DNA of 64,000 nucleotides from contig CM055614.1 in the NCBI GenBank assembly GCA_029379385.1, forward strand, positions 20,441,994 to 20,505,993, given 5' to 3'. Positions 35,901-46,550 of the stretch are shown piece by piece (the stretch's first letter is position 1; every line of letters starts with the position of its first letter). Made by a program: the position numbers and the translations under genes. The stretch is from Quillaja saponaria. Its lineage: Eukaryota; Streptophyta; Magnoliopsida; Fabales; Quillajaceae. The notes below the pieces were generated by a model. That model ran no database searches and was not told where the DNA came from. It worked only from the letters and a program-made list of their open reading frames with translations.

Positions 35901-36358
35901 AAGATATAGTAAGAAAACAGATAAAAGAATTATAGAGAGAAATTTTTTTGGTCTAAGTTAGTGTATAATGTGTGGTGAATATCCATTCTACAAATATATA
36001 TATATATATTTATAAAGCATGTGTAATGTGAATTAAATCCTATTACTTGGGTATATATCTATATATATAATTACTTTATAGATTAAAAAAAAAATACATG
36101 ATGCATAATTAATTTTGCTGTATCTATAAATTTTAAATATTTGTACACTTGTTGTATACCTTAATAAAAATACTACCTATATAAATTTTAAACTCCAAGT
36201 TAACCAATTATATAATAAAAATTATTTTTTGCATTATTTCTATATTTATACAAGTTTTCAATTACGTAAATTCTTCTTTGTTTAAAATTTAGTCACTTAG
36301 TCACAAGAGTTTCCGTACTAGCTTTCTAAAATGCAAGTTAATGTTTCAGGTTGTAACA
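32976..36358 (-). mobile_element. Solo gypsy-type LTR, 3383 bp (copy B), with perfect 5-bp target duplication
   Basis: Plus-strand ends are TGTCACATCCC and GGTTGTAACA; read on the probable sense (minus) strand it starts TGTTACAACC and ends GGGATGTGACA. It is flanked by GAGGC at 32971-32975 and 36359-36363, and the interrupted repeat reads through once the insert and one GAGGC are removed. No internal coding region, primer-binding site or second LTR is present, so it is a solo LTR (or an LTR-only derivative). It shares about 2 kb with copies A and C; the distal third is less similar. Contains a TATA-rich microsatellite at 35995-36012. Confidence 0.85.
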
Positions 36359-36425
36359 GAGGCTATTTGTAGGGGAGTGTTGGACTTATTAGGCCTTGTT
36401 GGCTTGGGTCAAAACCTGTATTAAC
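36359..36425 (+). repeat. Decayed LTR-like repeat, right copy, second part
   Basis: Resumes with 'aggctatttgtaggggagt' and ends 'caaaacctgtattaaca', matching 29747-29797. The join with 32975 across the solo LTR is exact apart from the 5-bp duplication. Confidence 0.7.
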
Positions 36426-36929
36426 AATAAAGATCTTGAGAGTATTGGAAAATAGTAGGATTTAGAGGTACATAACTAGAACATGCAACAATTGCTCCAA
36501 TTGGATTAATAGTTTAGGGATGTACATGTGTTTGTCTAGTACAAGATATCTTTAGTAATAAAGCACAAGAATATCAATGGATATTTTTTCCAAGGAGTGT
36601 AGTCCTGAAATTTGGCCCTAATTCTGATGGAACAAACTAAAATTGTTATGTTATAAATTTTTCATAATTTCTACAACCTTGTAATCACCAAGGTCATAAA
36701 TTTGACTCTTATAAACTTTAATTGAAAGATAAAAATGTTATCATCTCTTAATGTTTGTAGCCTTTTAAGGACACCAATGATATGTGTATTCCTCCTTTTG
36801 CATTGAAGAGTAGTACCTTTCTTGTAATCCATTCTTTTTAATCAATTGCCTTCATGTGAAAAGGAGTTGGAACCAAGTTAAAAACTTAAGTTTCATGCAG
36901 TTGAACAGAGGATTATGTTGGATATGTTT
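36426..36929. other. Intergenic sequence
   Basis: About 500 bases of AT-rich DNA between the decayed LTR-like repeat and the CACTA-type terminus. No reading frame or signal I can support. Confidence 0.4.
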
Positions 36930-38417
36930 CACTACAAGAAAATGACTTTAGGCTACGGAGTCGTATTTGATAAAACTGAAGTCGATAATATTATAGCTAC
37001 GACTAATATTATGGGTTATAACTACAACCGTAATGTATAATTTGTTTTTTTTTGTTTTTTGCTTTTATTTAGTATCTGCTAGATCAAAATATTTTCTTTT
37101 ACGGTTAGGCCATAGCATATAAGTTTATCCATTTAATTTTTTGTTTTGATATTTTGTATGAAGAATAATTGTTGCTTTTGTACTACAGCCATAATCATAG
37201 CCCATGGATATTAGCTGTAGTAGATAGGAAATATAGCGTAAGTATCCTTTTCTTTCTTTACACTACGGTTTCTAGGGTAGTTCACCTTTTCATTTTGGTT
37301 CAGACGTAGAAAATATCCACCCCAAACATGAATCTCTCTATCTTTGTTTCATCCTAAATCTTACGCAACCCTAATTCCTCGGAATGGTGCTTGAGCACTC
37401 ACGAATTTGTTGGTTTATTTCAGGGTTTTGGTCCTTTGGAACTGAAGATCCCTTAAAGGATTGAAATCAACTTTCAGGTGTGCAATTAGTTTTATTTTTG
37501 TTTTAGATTTTTATGTTTAAAGTGAAAATGTGAATGTCTATTCCATAGTTGGTATTATCAGTTTTTTTTTTAGTTAATTTTTGAGTTCAATTGTCTTCTG
37601 TTTCCCCTTTAAAGAATTTTGAATTTTTGAGTGACTGGGTATGTAGTAGCGGTCATGTTCAATTGTTTGGGCTTGTGCCTGCAGTGTCTAATCAACCTAG
37701 ATATTTTGCTGCCAACCTCTATACTGTTTTCTTTTTTTGTTGTTCCTCAACTCATTATGTTGTACATGGTTGATCATCAGCATAGATCATGGATATTCTT
37801 CTATCATTATCTTATCTTTATCCCACTCTTATGGATGTTTCATAAGTTGCAAAACAAAAGAAACATTTGACATTGTAGTTTCTAATTCTTCATTACACTT
37901 TTTCACAATATCTACCTAAAATTAGAAATTTCAAAATAAAACGAATCTTAATTTAAACTAAACCTAAAATGCACCTGTTGGTCTATAAAGTGTTGATAGT
38001 GATGGATAATTTTTAATTTATGTTAGCTGTGGGTGAAACTAGTGTAACATCACCTAGTGCTGTCACCTAGAGTAAACGATAGAAAAGATCATAGATCCAA
38101 ATTTGATTATTTGTTGTAGATACTGATTGTATGCCTATGATATAGTCATTTTCATCTAGAATAAAACTCCTAACTCATCATTAACTTGTTACTAATACTA
38201 AAGTTCTATAGAAAATATAATAATACAAAAGTTTTACCCACATTAAACCCATTTCACATTAACATGTTCAATATCACAATATGATATTAGGAAGCTAGAT
38301 AGAAGTAGAAGTTTCTGCAAATGGAGCTTTACTGAGAAGGATTGGAGGGACTTAGGGAGAATGATGAATATGATTTATTAATGTTAGAGAGTTTCTATGG
38401 ATAGTCCATAACCCTGT

Positions 38418-38590
38418 TGTATAATATTGCTTCTTTTTCATTTTTCTTTTGTTGGAAGTGGTCATACCTTATGTACACTAATTTTCTTGGCTGCATTAGA
38501 AGAAGAGGAAAAAAAAAAAAAAAAATTCCTTTGATGTTTGGCTGGTGGATTGTCCATGACCTTTTCTTTTGTAGGTCATGTTGTATAATG
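38418..38590 (+). repeat. Second copy of the 27.94-28.11 kb segment, inside the CACTA-like element
   Basis: Shares with 27940-28110 the order CTGTTGTATAATA, 'gcattagaagaa', an A-run, and 'ctggtggattgtccat'. No coding meaning was found. Confidence 0.6.
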
Positions 38591-39880
38591 CTTATGTTAG
38601 GTTATGTTTTTGCTATCTCGTATTGTCTAATGAGAACATCCCTTTTTATCTTAGAAAAATTAAGATAAAGTATGTTATTAATGGCATACTTAGTTTCAAA
38701 TGTCTTAATTTCAACCATTTAGCCTGATTCATTCTTATTTTTTGGATATATGATTTTGCGATTCTTTATTGAGTACAATATGCATGTTAGAGAGTTTTGC
38801 AAATTATAATCTTACTTTATTCTTAATTATAAGTTAAATGCTTATATTGATTTTACAAAATTTGCCCACTTCATCTTCACAAATGTTAATTTGCAAACCG
38901 AAAAACCGGATGATGATGCTCATCTAGATGATACTTGATGTGTAGGCATGCTTAGGGTTTTCTTAGGGATAATGTTCTGTTTTGGATATATAGTTGTGAA
39001 TGTTTTGCTAAGATTATTTAAGCATTTTGGATGTTTTGAATTTATAAGATTGCGAATATGTAGACAAATTTGTATATTTTGAATACAAATTTTGGATGAT
39101 GATGATGTGTAGCCCTAGACAAATTGGTGAGTGAATAGTAGGTTTTAATATAAAAAAATTAGACAGGTTTTGGGAAAAAAAATTTAAATATATCAAAATA
39201 GTTGCTATGTCTACTAGTCATTTATTAAGGCTAGATGTAGTAGAAAAGTTGGTGCCAACTTGCCCAAAAAAAAAACATTATATCTATTATATCGATTAAC
39301 TGCTACCAAGGAACTAAATGTCTGATCTTTTCTTACGATATGAACGAAACTTATCCGTATCTTGAGTTACAAATCAAAACCATTATTTACTACCATTATT
39401 CAAATGTATCTATGGATACTTGTTAGTATCAGATTGTATCCAAGTATACGGTCAGATACTTTCAATATTTCTAGATACCATTGTTAGTAGTATGTCCTAA
39501 AGCCAATGACATATGACGTTGTGGCATATTATTTTATGTACAATCTTATTCATATTATCAATAAAATGAAAATAAGCATCATGATGAGATCATGCTAATG
39601 AGATGTATTTCCTTTAAGCTTAATTCTTAAATGTTCCTAATCACAGGATCACTAAATAGGGCATTAGTGAATCCGGATAAATTAGTATATATCTAGTTGG
39701 CTCAAAGAGTTGAGGGTTGCTGATCTCATAGTCACTTGTGTATGAGACACTAAGACAGATATATAGGTGCTCATTAGAGAATAAGTTCACTGAACTAACT
39801 CAACTGAGAACACCTGTATAGAGTTTCTCTATATATCAATAGGTGGTTCTTATGTTACAGTTGTGCAAATAGTCATTTGA

Positions 39881-40082
39881 CTTGAGACATCATAGTTATC
39901 TTGTATGTACGTCATTATACTTTAATACTATTTCTGATTCTATTAATGAGTCACCTAAGAAGTAGTAATTTGGTATAATCACTTGAGACATCATAGTTAT
40001 CTTGTATGTACGTCATTATACTTTAATACTATTTCTAATTCTATTAATGAGTCACCTAAAAAGTAGTAATTGGGTATAATCA
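39881..40082 (+). repeat. 101-bp tandem duplication in the 5' LTR
   Basis: The unit starting CTTGAGACATCATAG occurs at 39881 and again at 39982. The same doubling is in the 3' LTR at 47019 and 47120, while LTR copy 2 (17.35 kb) has a single unit. Confidence 0.9.
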
Positions 40083-40451
40083 CTTGTATATGGAGGTATG
40101 TGAATGTGCAATAAAGGATCTATCACTTTTAGTAGAAAAGAGAGAATGTCCTATGTGATCTATAAAAGATTTAACTTAAAGTCTATAGCCATAACAGGGT
40201 GGATATTAGAATATGAGTTTCTATTTTTCCCAATGAAGTTATAATCTTAAGATTAGACACATATGATTAAATTTAAGGTTTGACATTATTTTCATATCCA
40301 AATAGATTTAATCCGGACATTGCATAATAAAAAGATTGAATTGCATGGTTACTGTTAACAGAAAGGTTCAAAAGGTTCACAGCCATATTCATACTATTAT
40401 AGGTAGTCATCATGTGCTGCTAGGCACCAATCTTGACTTGTAAGAAACCCT

Positions 40452-40492
40452 GATAATTAATTAATTATCTATAAATGATTAATTAATTAATC
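40452..40492. repeat. Twin perfect palindromes in the LTR
   Basis: GATAATTAATTAATTATC (40452-40469) and GATTAATTAATTAATC (40477-40492) are each exactly self-complementary. Both are retained in LTR copy 1 (342-359, 367-382) and in the 3' LTR near 47591, where the second is extended; copy 2 keeps the first near 17766 and a partly altered second. Confidence 0.85.
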
Positions 40493-41250
40493 TTAATTAA
40501 AGGGTGAATTAAAAAGAGTTTTATTTAAATAATTAAAATGAGTTCTAATTTAATTAGACATGGTCCAGTAATAAATATGTAAAAGTTACATGCCTACTGC
40601 TATCAATAATTTGAACCTTAGGAGACACACACAAAATAACGATATTCAACTGAGGAGAGTTTTGGGGCAATCATGTAATTATTATAATTTGTTAGACATA
40701 TAAATTTAATTATGATTAAATCATAATATTAGCATAATCTCTAATGTGTTAGGATTGTCCAATACATAAAGAGATGGCTAGTCTTTATAAAAGACAAGAC
40801 TTAACAAACTAAATAGAAACAGAAGAGAAAAATAATTGTACGTACTGTACAGAGAGCCTAAATAAAAACAGATAGATTTTAGGCTCATGAGAGTTTCAAA
40901 ATTACAAGAGAGATTCGGTAACTTGTGCTAGCACACAAGGAATCCCTTGATAACCCCTTTCATCTTCAAGCATGAAAATCCTTAGTTGGATTCGTTCGTG
41001 TGGATACACTTAGAGACGAGACACATTTGTCGTTGCTGTGCTCTTGATGAATCAACGAAGGAGTAAACGCCGATCAAGAATACGACGAAAGAATTAAAAG
41101 CCTTGAAGGTACACAGTTGTCTACTTGTTTAATTGTTAAACTATAATTAGGATCTTTCATGTAATCATAAGGTGATTTCGGGTTAAAGAAATCAAAATTT
41201 TAAATTTCGTTGAGCATATGATTGTCATATTTTACACTAATTCCTAACAG

Positions 41251-41263
41251 TGGTATCAGAGCC
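41251..41263 (+). other. Primer-binding site (initiator tRNA-Met type)
   Basis: TGGTATCAGAGCC, one base after the 5' LTR end. This is the usual copia primer site, complementary to the 3' end of initiator tRNA-Met, and fixes element orientation as plus. Confidence 0.95.
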
Positions 41264-43387
41264 ATCCTTATGATTTATGTTAGATCCAATTATTTATTGT
41301 TATGGCTTTAGGGATTTGATCTCTTTTATTATTGATTAATTATTAATAATAATATTATTATGAAATCTAAAAGGATTTTGCTTTTACTCTTATTGATTTC
41401 AAAGAGTTTGAAATAAAAATAATAATAAAAAAAATTTACAATGTTTCGTACCTGCCATGTTCATGGCAGGTAGTGTGAATATTATTTAGTGTACATGGCG
41501 TGCAATGTACACTATTATTTCATTAATTTATTTTTAAATAATATTAATAAGTAACAATATTTAGTTATTGCTTTTAGATTATTAGAGTTTTAGTTAAAGT
41601 AAAATAAATGTTATTTTATTTTAATAATATTTTAGTATTAGTAAAATTCTAATTTAAATAAGATAAAAGTTATTTTATTTTAATAATTTTATTATTAGTT
41701 GAGTTCTAATTAAAATAAAATAAGTGTTGTTTTATTTTAGTAACTCTAGGATTAGTAGAATCATAATTGAAATAAAATAATAGTTATTGTATTTCAATGA
41801 AACTAGTTGAACACTAATTTTAAAAACTAGAATTGTATTTGAATAATTATTTCTTTGAAATATTTTAATGTGATTAAATTAAGTCTCTTAGAAGTTCAAT
41901 TCAAATAAATAATGTTTCAAGGATATAGTATGTGAGTTAATCTTGTTTTCTTAAAGGAGGTTGAATGTAATTCAATTACCCTTTTTAAAAAAAATTGAAG
42001 ATTAAATTAAATTAGTTTCAAGATAAGGTAGAATTTGATTCTATATGAATTTCTTGAAACTTTGAATTTGATTCAATCTTGGTTCCTTGAAAATTTGAAT
42101 TTAATTCAATTAGCTCTTTTAAAAAATTAATTTTTAATTAAAAATTAAATTGAATTGGATTCAATATTAATTTTTATTTATTAAAATATAATGGAGTTGA
42201 ACTTATTTTTAATTTCCTTAGAATTTGAATTGGATTCAAATTAGATTCTATAGAGTTTGAATTAGATACAAATAACAATTTTGAAGAGTTCAAATTTGAT
42301 TAGGAATCAAAGTTATCATTGACTATTTTGATTAAAAAACTATAAAGGTTTTACATTCTAAATTTTAGGAGTTAGGGAGTTTGTTGAACAAGTGTTAAAT
42401 TCCTATATTTTAGGGATGAAATCCCTAATCTAATTAGATTTCTAATTGTTGATTTGGAATCTAATTAGGACATGAGATTTCTAATTAGATTTAGTTTCCT
42501 ACATGGAATAGGATTGAGAATCCTATAAGACTAATAGGATTAAGAATCCTATATGACTAATGATATTAAGTTATAATTGAGTTAGATTTTTGAAATCTAA
42601 ATCAAATAGAATTATTAATTCTAGTGAGAGTACTAAATTAATAGGATACTATTAATCTTTAATAAAGCCATAACTTGAATAAATTATCTATTAAATGTTT
42701 TATTTCATGCAATGCGATTAAATGAATTACTTCAGGCGATTATGGACTTAAGACCAAATAATTGAGCTATGTGATTGGTTTATTCAATGTGATTGAATGT
42801 ATGGTTTTATTTAATAGGATGTATAATTAATTTTTTTATTTTGGGAATGTAATCTTAAATGGGGTTTGCATACCTCACCTCTCTATTTTCTCTTGATGTA
42901 ATTTCTATCTTCCTCCTATTGTAACTCCCCTTGATTTGATCAAGGTTTCTTATTCATTATTGTAATGTAGTTAGTTAGGTTAGTTTACTTAGGATTAGAT
43001 AGAAATAGATACATGCAAGATAGAAGATGGAGCAGCACAGAGGAAGCAGTGGTGGCCCATTAAAGACTATATGTAACTCCTATTAAATGGGAAATTAATT
43101 ATAACCCTAAGTAATAGACCAATAATACACTTTGATGGCTCAAGTTTATTATGCCCTAGAAAAGTCCATGATTAACCCTTAATGGATGTGATGCATGTAT
43201 TTGTATTTTTATATATTTGACATATGAATGTACACATGATAGTATATGATGCACGCTTAGATAGATAATACTAAGCAACTTGACTTAAAACCCTCATTAA
43301 AATAATATTAAGTTGTAACAAAAGTCATTACAAGAATGACATCGTAGCCCTCCACCATTATAAATAATATTAGAAAATAATGTGTTT

Positions 43388-43700
43388 ATGCAAATTTGTT
43401 GTGTCACACATGATTTGTATTTTCTGGGTTAATTTGTATTATTTATTGCATAAATGATGCTTATGAGGTATTTTGATTATATAGCTTTGTTGTGTCACAC
43501 AAGAGCTATATACATTGGAATATACTTGTTATGAATGGTAGGATTGACTTAACTAAAAAGTATGTGATTTGTTGTGTCACACAAGGTTGTATACTTTTAG
43601 AGGCTAAACATGATTAGGAAATTCAAATGATGAATTTGATAAAAGTTATTTACCTTTCAAGTACATACGGTTTGTTGTGTCACACAAGGTTGTTATGTAC
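43388..43700 (+). other. Array of four hairpins with a constant apical stem-loop and variable outer stems
   Basis: The word TTGTTGTGTCACACA occurs four times and itself folds as TTGTG-TCA-CACAA (CACAT in the first). Each copy is flanked by a different pair of complementary arms: ATGCAAAT/ATTTGTAT (43388-43395, 43413-43420, one G-T pair), TATATAGCT/AGCTATATA (43478-43486, 43504-43512), AAAAGTAT/ATACTTTT (43556-43563, 43591-43598) and GTACATA/TATGTAC (43661-43667, 43694-43700). Spacing is 78-105 bases. Sequence outside the hairpins is not obviously repeated. It lies in the non-coding interior of the copia-type element. Function unknown. Confidence 0.85.
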
Positions 43701-46295
43701 AAGTGATGGGATCCTAATCCCTACTAGGAGAACTTTCAACAAGGTCACCCGTTTTTCATTTAGAGGGTAATGGAAACTAAAAAATTTAGTAGGGGACACC
43801 ATTTAGATTAAAGACCAAGTCTTTATGGTGAATAGTAATTGAATAGATGCTAGATTATCTCTTATTGAATATGGTAGATCACAGTGACCAAATCTGAACC
43901 CATATTTAGAATTAAATATAGCAATGTATTTACTGGTCTTTAAATTCATTATTTAGCCAACAAATATGAGAAGTGTTCTCAAAATTCATCCAAGATAGCT
44001 ATAAGCTTAAGGAATTATGCTTCTAGCAAGTGTTAATAAGAATGCATGAGGAACAAACTAAGTAGTGGGAGTATAACATGCAAGCAATGTATTACGTGTT
44101 TAACTCTATGTCATAAGGCTTATGAAAGTTACATGATGAAATTGATAAGGCAACTATGACCATGCTTAGCCTTTAAAAGTTGAATGCAAAGCATATTTGT
44201 AATGCAAAATTTCAAGTCACTTAGTTAAAATATCAATCTTTAGGTAAGAGTGCCTATAGCCAATAATAAGAAGGATAATACTTCCTTTGTGGTTAAGAAG
44301 GTTGTTGGAAGACACATGTGAGAAATGACAAGAATCTAAAATAGTGCAAAGACAAACTACACTCTAAAATGTGATAAGTGTTACTACATTGATCATAAGA
44401 TCCTCTATTTTAGTAGTATCATTGGAACGTATTAAAATTTATAAAGCTAATTTAAAGTACCAATAAGAACATTAAGTCTATTTCTTTTAGAAATTGAATC
44501 ATGTTCTTTTTATAATAATAAAGAGTTTATTTAATATTAGTGCTTAATTAGTTTTTTATAATTTAGAACTAGATGGTAATGTCTTGTGACATTGAAAAAC
44601 TAAAATGAGAACCTTTGAATTCGTTTGATTGGGATAGTTACCCATACTTAATTACCTCTATCAAAGAATCGTCTATGTTAAGGTAATTGGTACTTATTAA
44701 AGTATCAATATGAAATATTTGAAATGTTCAAATGATTCATATTTGAAGTAAAATAGAAACCAATTTAAGTATTAAACTTCTTAGATAAGATCAAAGAGGG
44801 CTACTTAAAGCTACGAATTCTTTGATAACTTATAAGAGAATGTGATTCTCATTTAGTTAACTTTTTTTAAGAACGCCATAAGTGGTGTGTTTACAAGAGA
44901 GATCTTAACATATTATATATGATATGATCTTAAAAGGTTATAATAATCTTCCAATTGCTTTCTAAAACCACAATTAGCTTACTTATATAGTTTCATCCGA
45001 GTTTATTCATAAGACTCCATATTCGATATAACATAGGAGAAAATCTGATCTTAATTATTAAGATTTCAGGATTTGTATACCAGTGTAAAGAGACTTAGCG
45101 TATAAAACTTTGAGATGAAGTTTGATATATTGTTTTGTGAATTATCCTAAAAAGGTTTTGGATATTAATTTTATCTCACACCAAGACAAAATTGTTTGTT
45201 TTGAAACATACTATTTTTCTTGAAAAATGATATTTTCTCTAGAAATAGTAGTGTGAGTAAAATTCTTTAAAGAGATTCAAGAGTCACAATTTATAAATCA
45301 AACTAGAGATATATAAGTAAAATAACATTAAAATACACAAACTCTTAGTAGTTTTGAAAGATACCAAAGGTAAACTTTGGAAAATTGAGATTTTTTATAG
45401 TTAATGACCTTAAGGTAAACCTTATAGATGATAAGAATATTTCAAACTAAAAGAACTAATGTTTGACATTATTCGGAAATTGGTTGTATGTCATAAATTT
45501 TAATGGACTTTATTTACTCAAACAAAAGATATTGTACCTTAACTGACCTGGCTATAAGTATTGTACTTAATGGTTGTAAAAAGAAAAGGGTCTATAGAGT
45601 AAAGATGAAAAGGTAGCGACCTTTTGTTTAGTAATGTAAATAGCGAACAATTATAAGCAAAGACAATCCTTGACTTTGATATATTATTTCGTTAATAGTC
45701 TATAAAGATTTTACCTGTAAGAGTTACATATTCAAGCTTTGAGACATGACATGCCTCTAAGGGAAATCATAACCAAATATCTCATTTGAAACAAAGAGAA
45801 TATTATAGCAACCAAAAAGTTTTACATTTAGTGGTAATGACCACGTAGTATGTAAACTTCAATGTTTCGTTTTATGAATTGAAGCAAGTTTTTCCAAAAT
45901 TGGTTCATCCAATTCGTTATAAATATCAAAGAGTTTGATATACATAAGAATGTGGATAAATCAAGATTGTCAATAAGACTAGTGGGAGTATTATAAGTAT
46001 TTCAATTGAAATACAATTATGACATACTACATATTAAGAATGTTGTATGAATATAAAACCAGTTAAAAGTTGTTTAATAATAGTTATAACTATTAGATTT
46101 GGAATCTAATATGTATAATAAAATGACTGAATTCTATATGTGAGTTTACCATTGAAATGGTTAATTGGAATTATAATATAGAAGAGATTATTGTAAATTC
46201 CAACACTAAATCTTTATAATTGGTTACCATGTTTGGATAACCAAGTTCGTTAATGAACTTAGGAAGTTCTTATCATTAAAACATTTAGTAGCATG

Positions 46296-46475
46296 TACTA
46301 TGATGACAATGGGGCGATGGCTCAAGCCTTAAAACTTCGGTCTCATAAGAGGTTCAAACGTGTGAGATTGTGATTCCAAATATGATTTAAGAAATCATAT
46401 ATAAAAGAATTTATATGGTTTTGTAAAGATTAGGTCAACGGAGAGATTTTAGCAAACTCACTAACTAAAGCAAAA
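46296..46475 (+). pseudogene. Copia RNase H / polyprotein C-terminal relic
   Basis: In one plus-strand frame 46296-46370 reads YYDDNGAMAQALKLRSHKR, matching the end of copia RNase H (usual pattern DN.GAI.QA..P.SH.RSKH). A little further on, 46438-46475 reads NGEILANSLTKAK, matching the ADPLTK motif near the polyprotein C-terminus. Stops separate them. The position just before the polypurine tract is right for copia and confirms orientation. Confidence 0.75.
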
Positions 46476-46539
46476 CTCGTAACTCAATTGGCATCTTGAG
46501 AAGATGAGTATTAGATACATGATCGATTGTCTTTTGTTC

Positions 46540-46550
46540 AAGTGAGAGAT
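46540..46550 (+). other. Polypurine tract
   Basis: AAGTGAGAGAT immediately before the 3' LTR (TGTTAATAG at 46551), the normal position and wording for plus-strand priming in plant copia elements. Confidence 0.8.

Larger units (their letters stand above)
39482..41249 (+). repeat. 5' LTR of the copia-type element
   Basis: 1768 bp, TGTTAGTAGTATGTCC to TTCCTAACA. Contains two tandem 101-bp units at 39881-40082 and the twin palindromes at 40452-40469 and 40477-40492. Compared with the 3' LTR it lacks about 65 bases near 39560. Confidence 0.9.

Noticed and set aside
43388..43700. CRISPR-like array interpretation of the repeated TTGTTGTGTCACACA word
   Set aside because: Plant nuclear setting, only four copies, unequal spacers, and arms that differ between copies; a hairpin array fits better.
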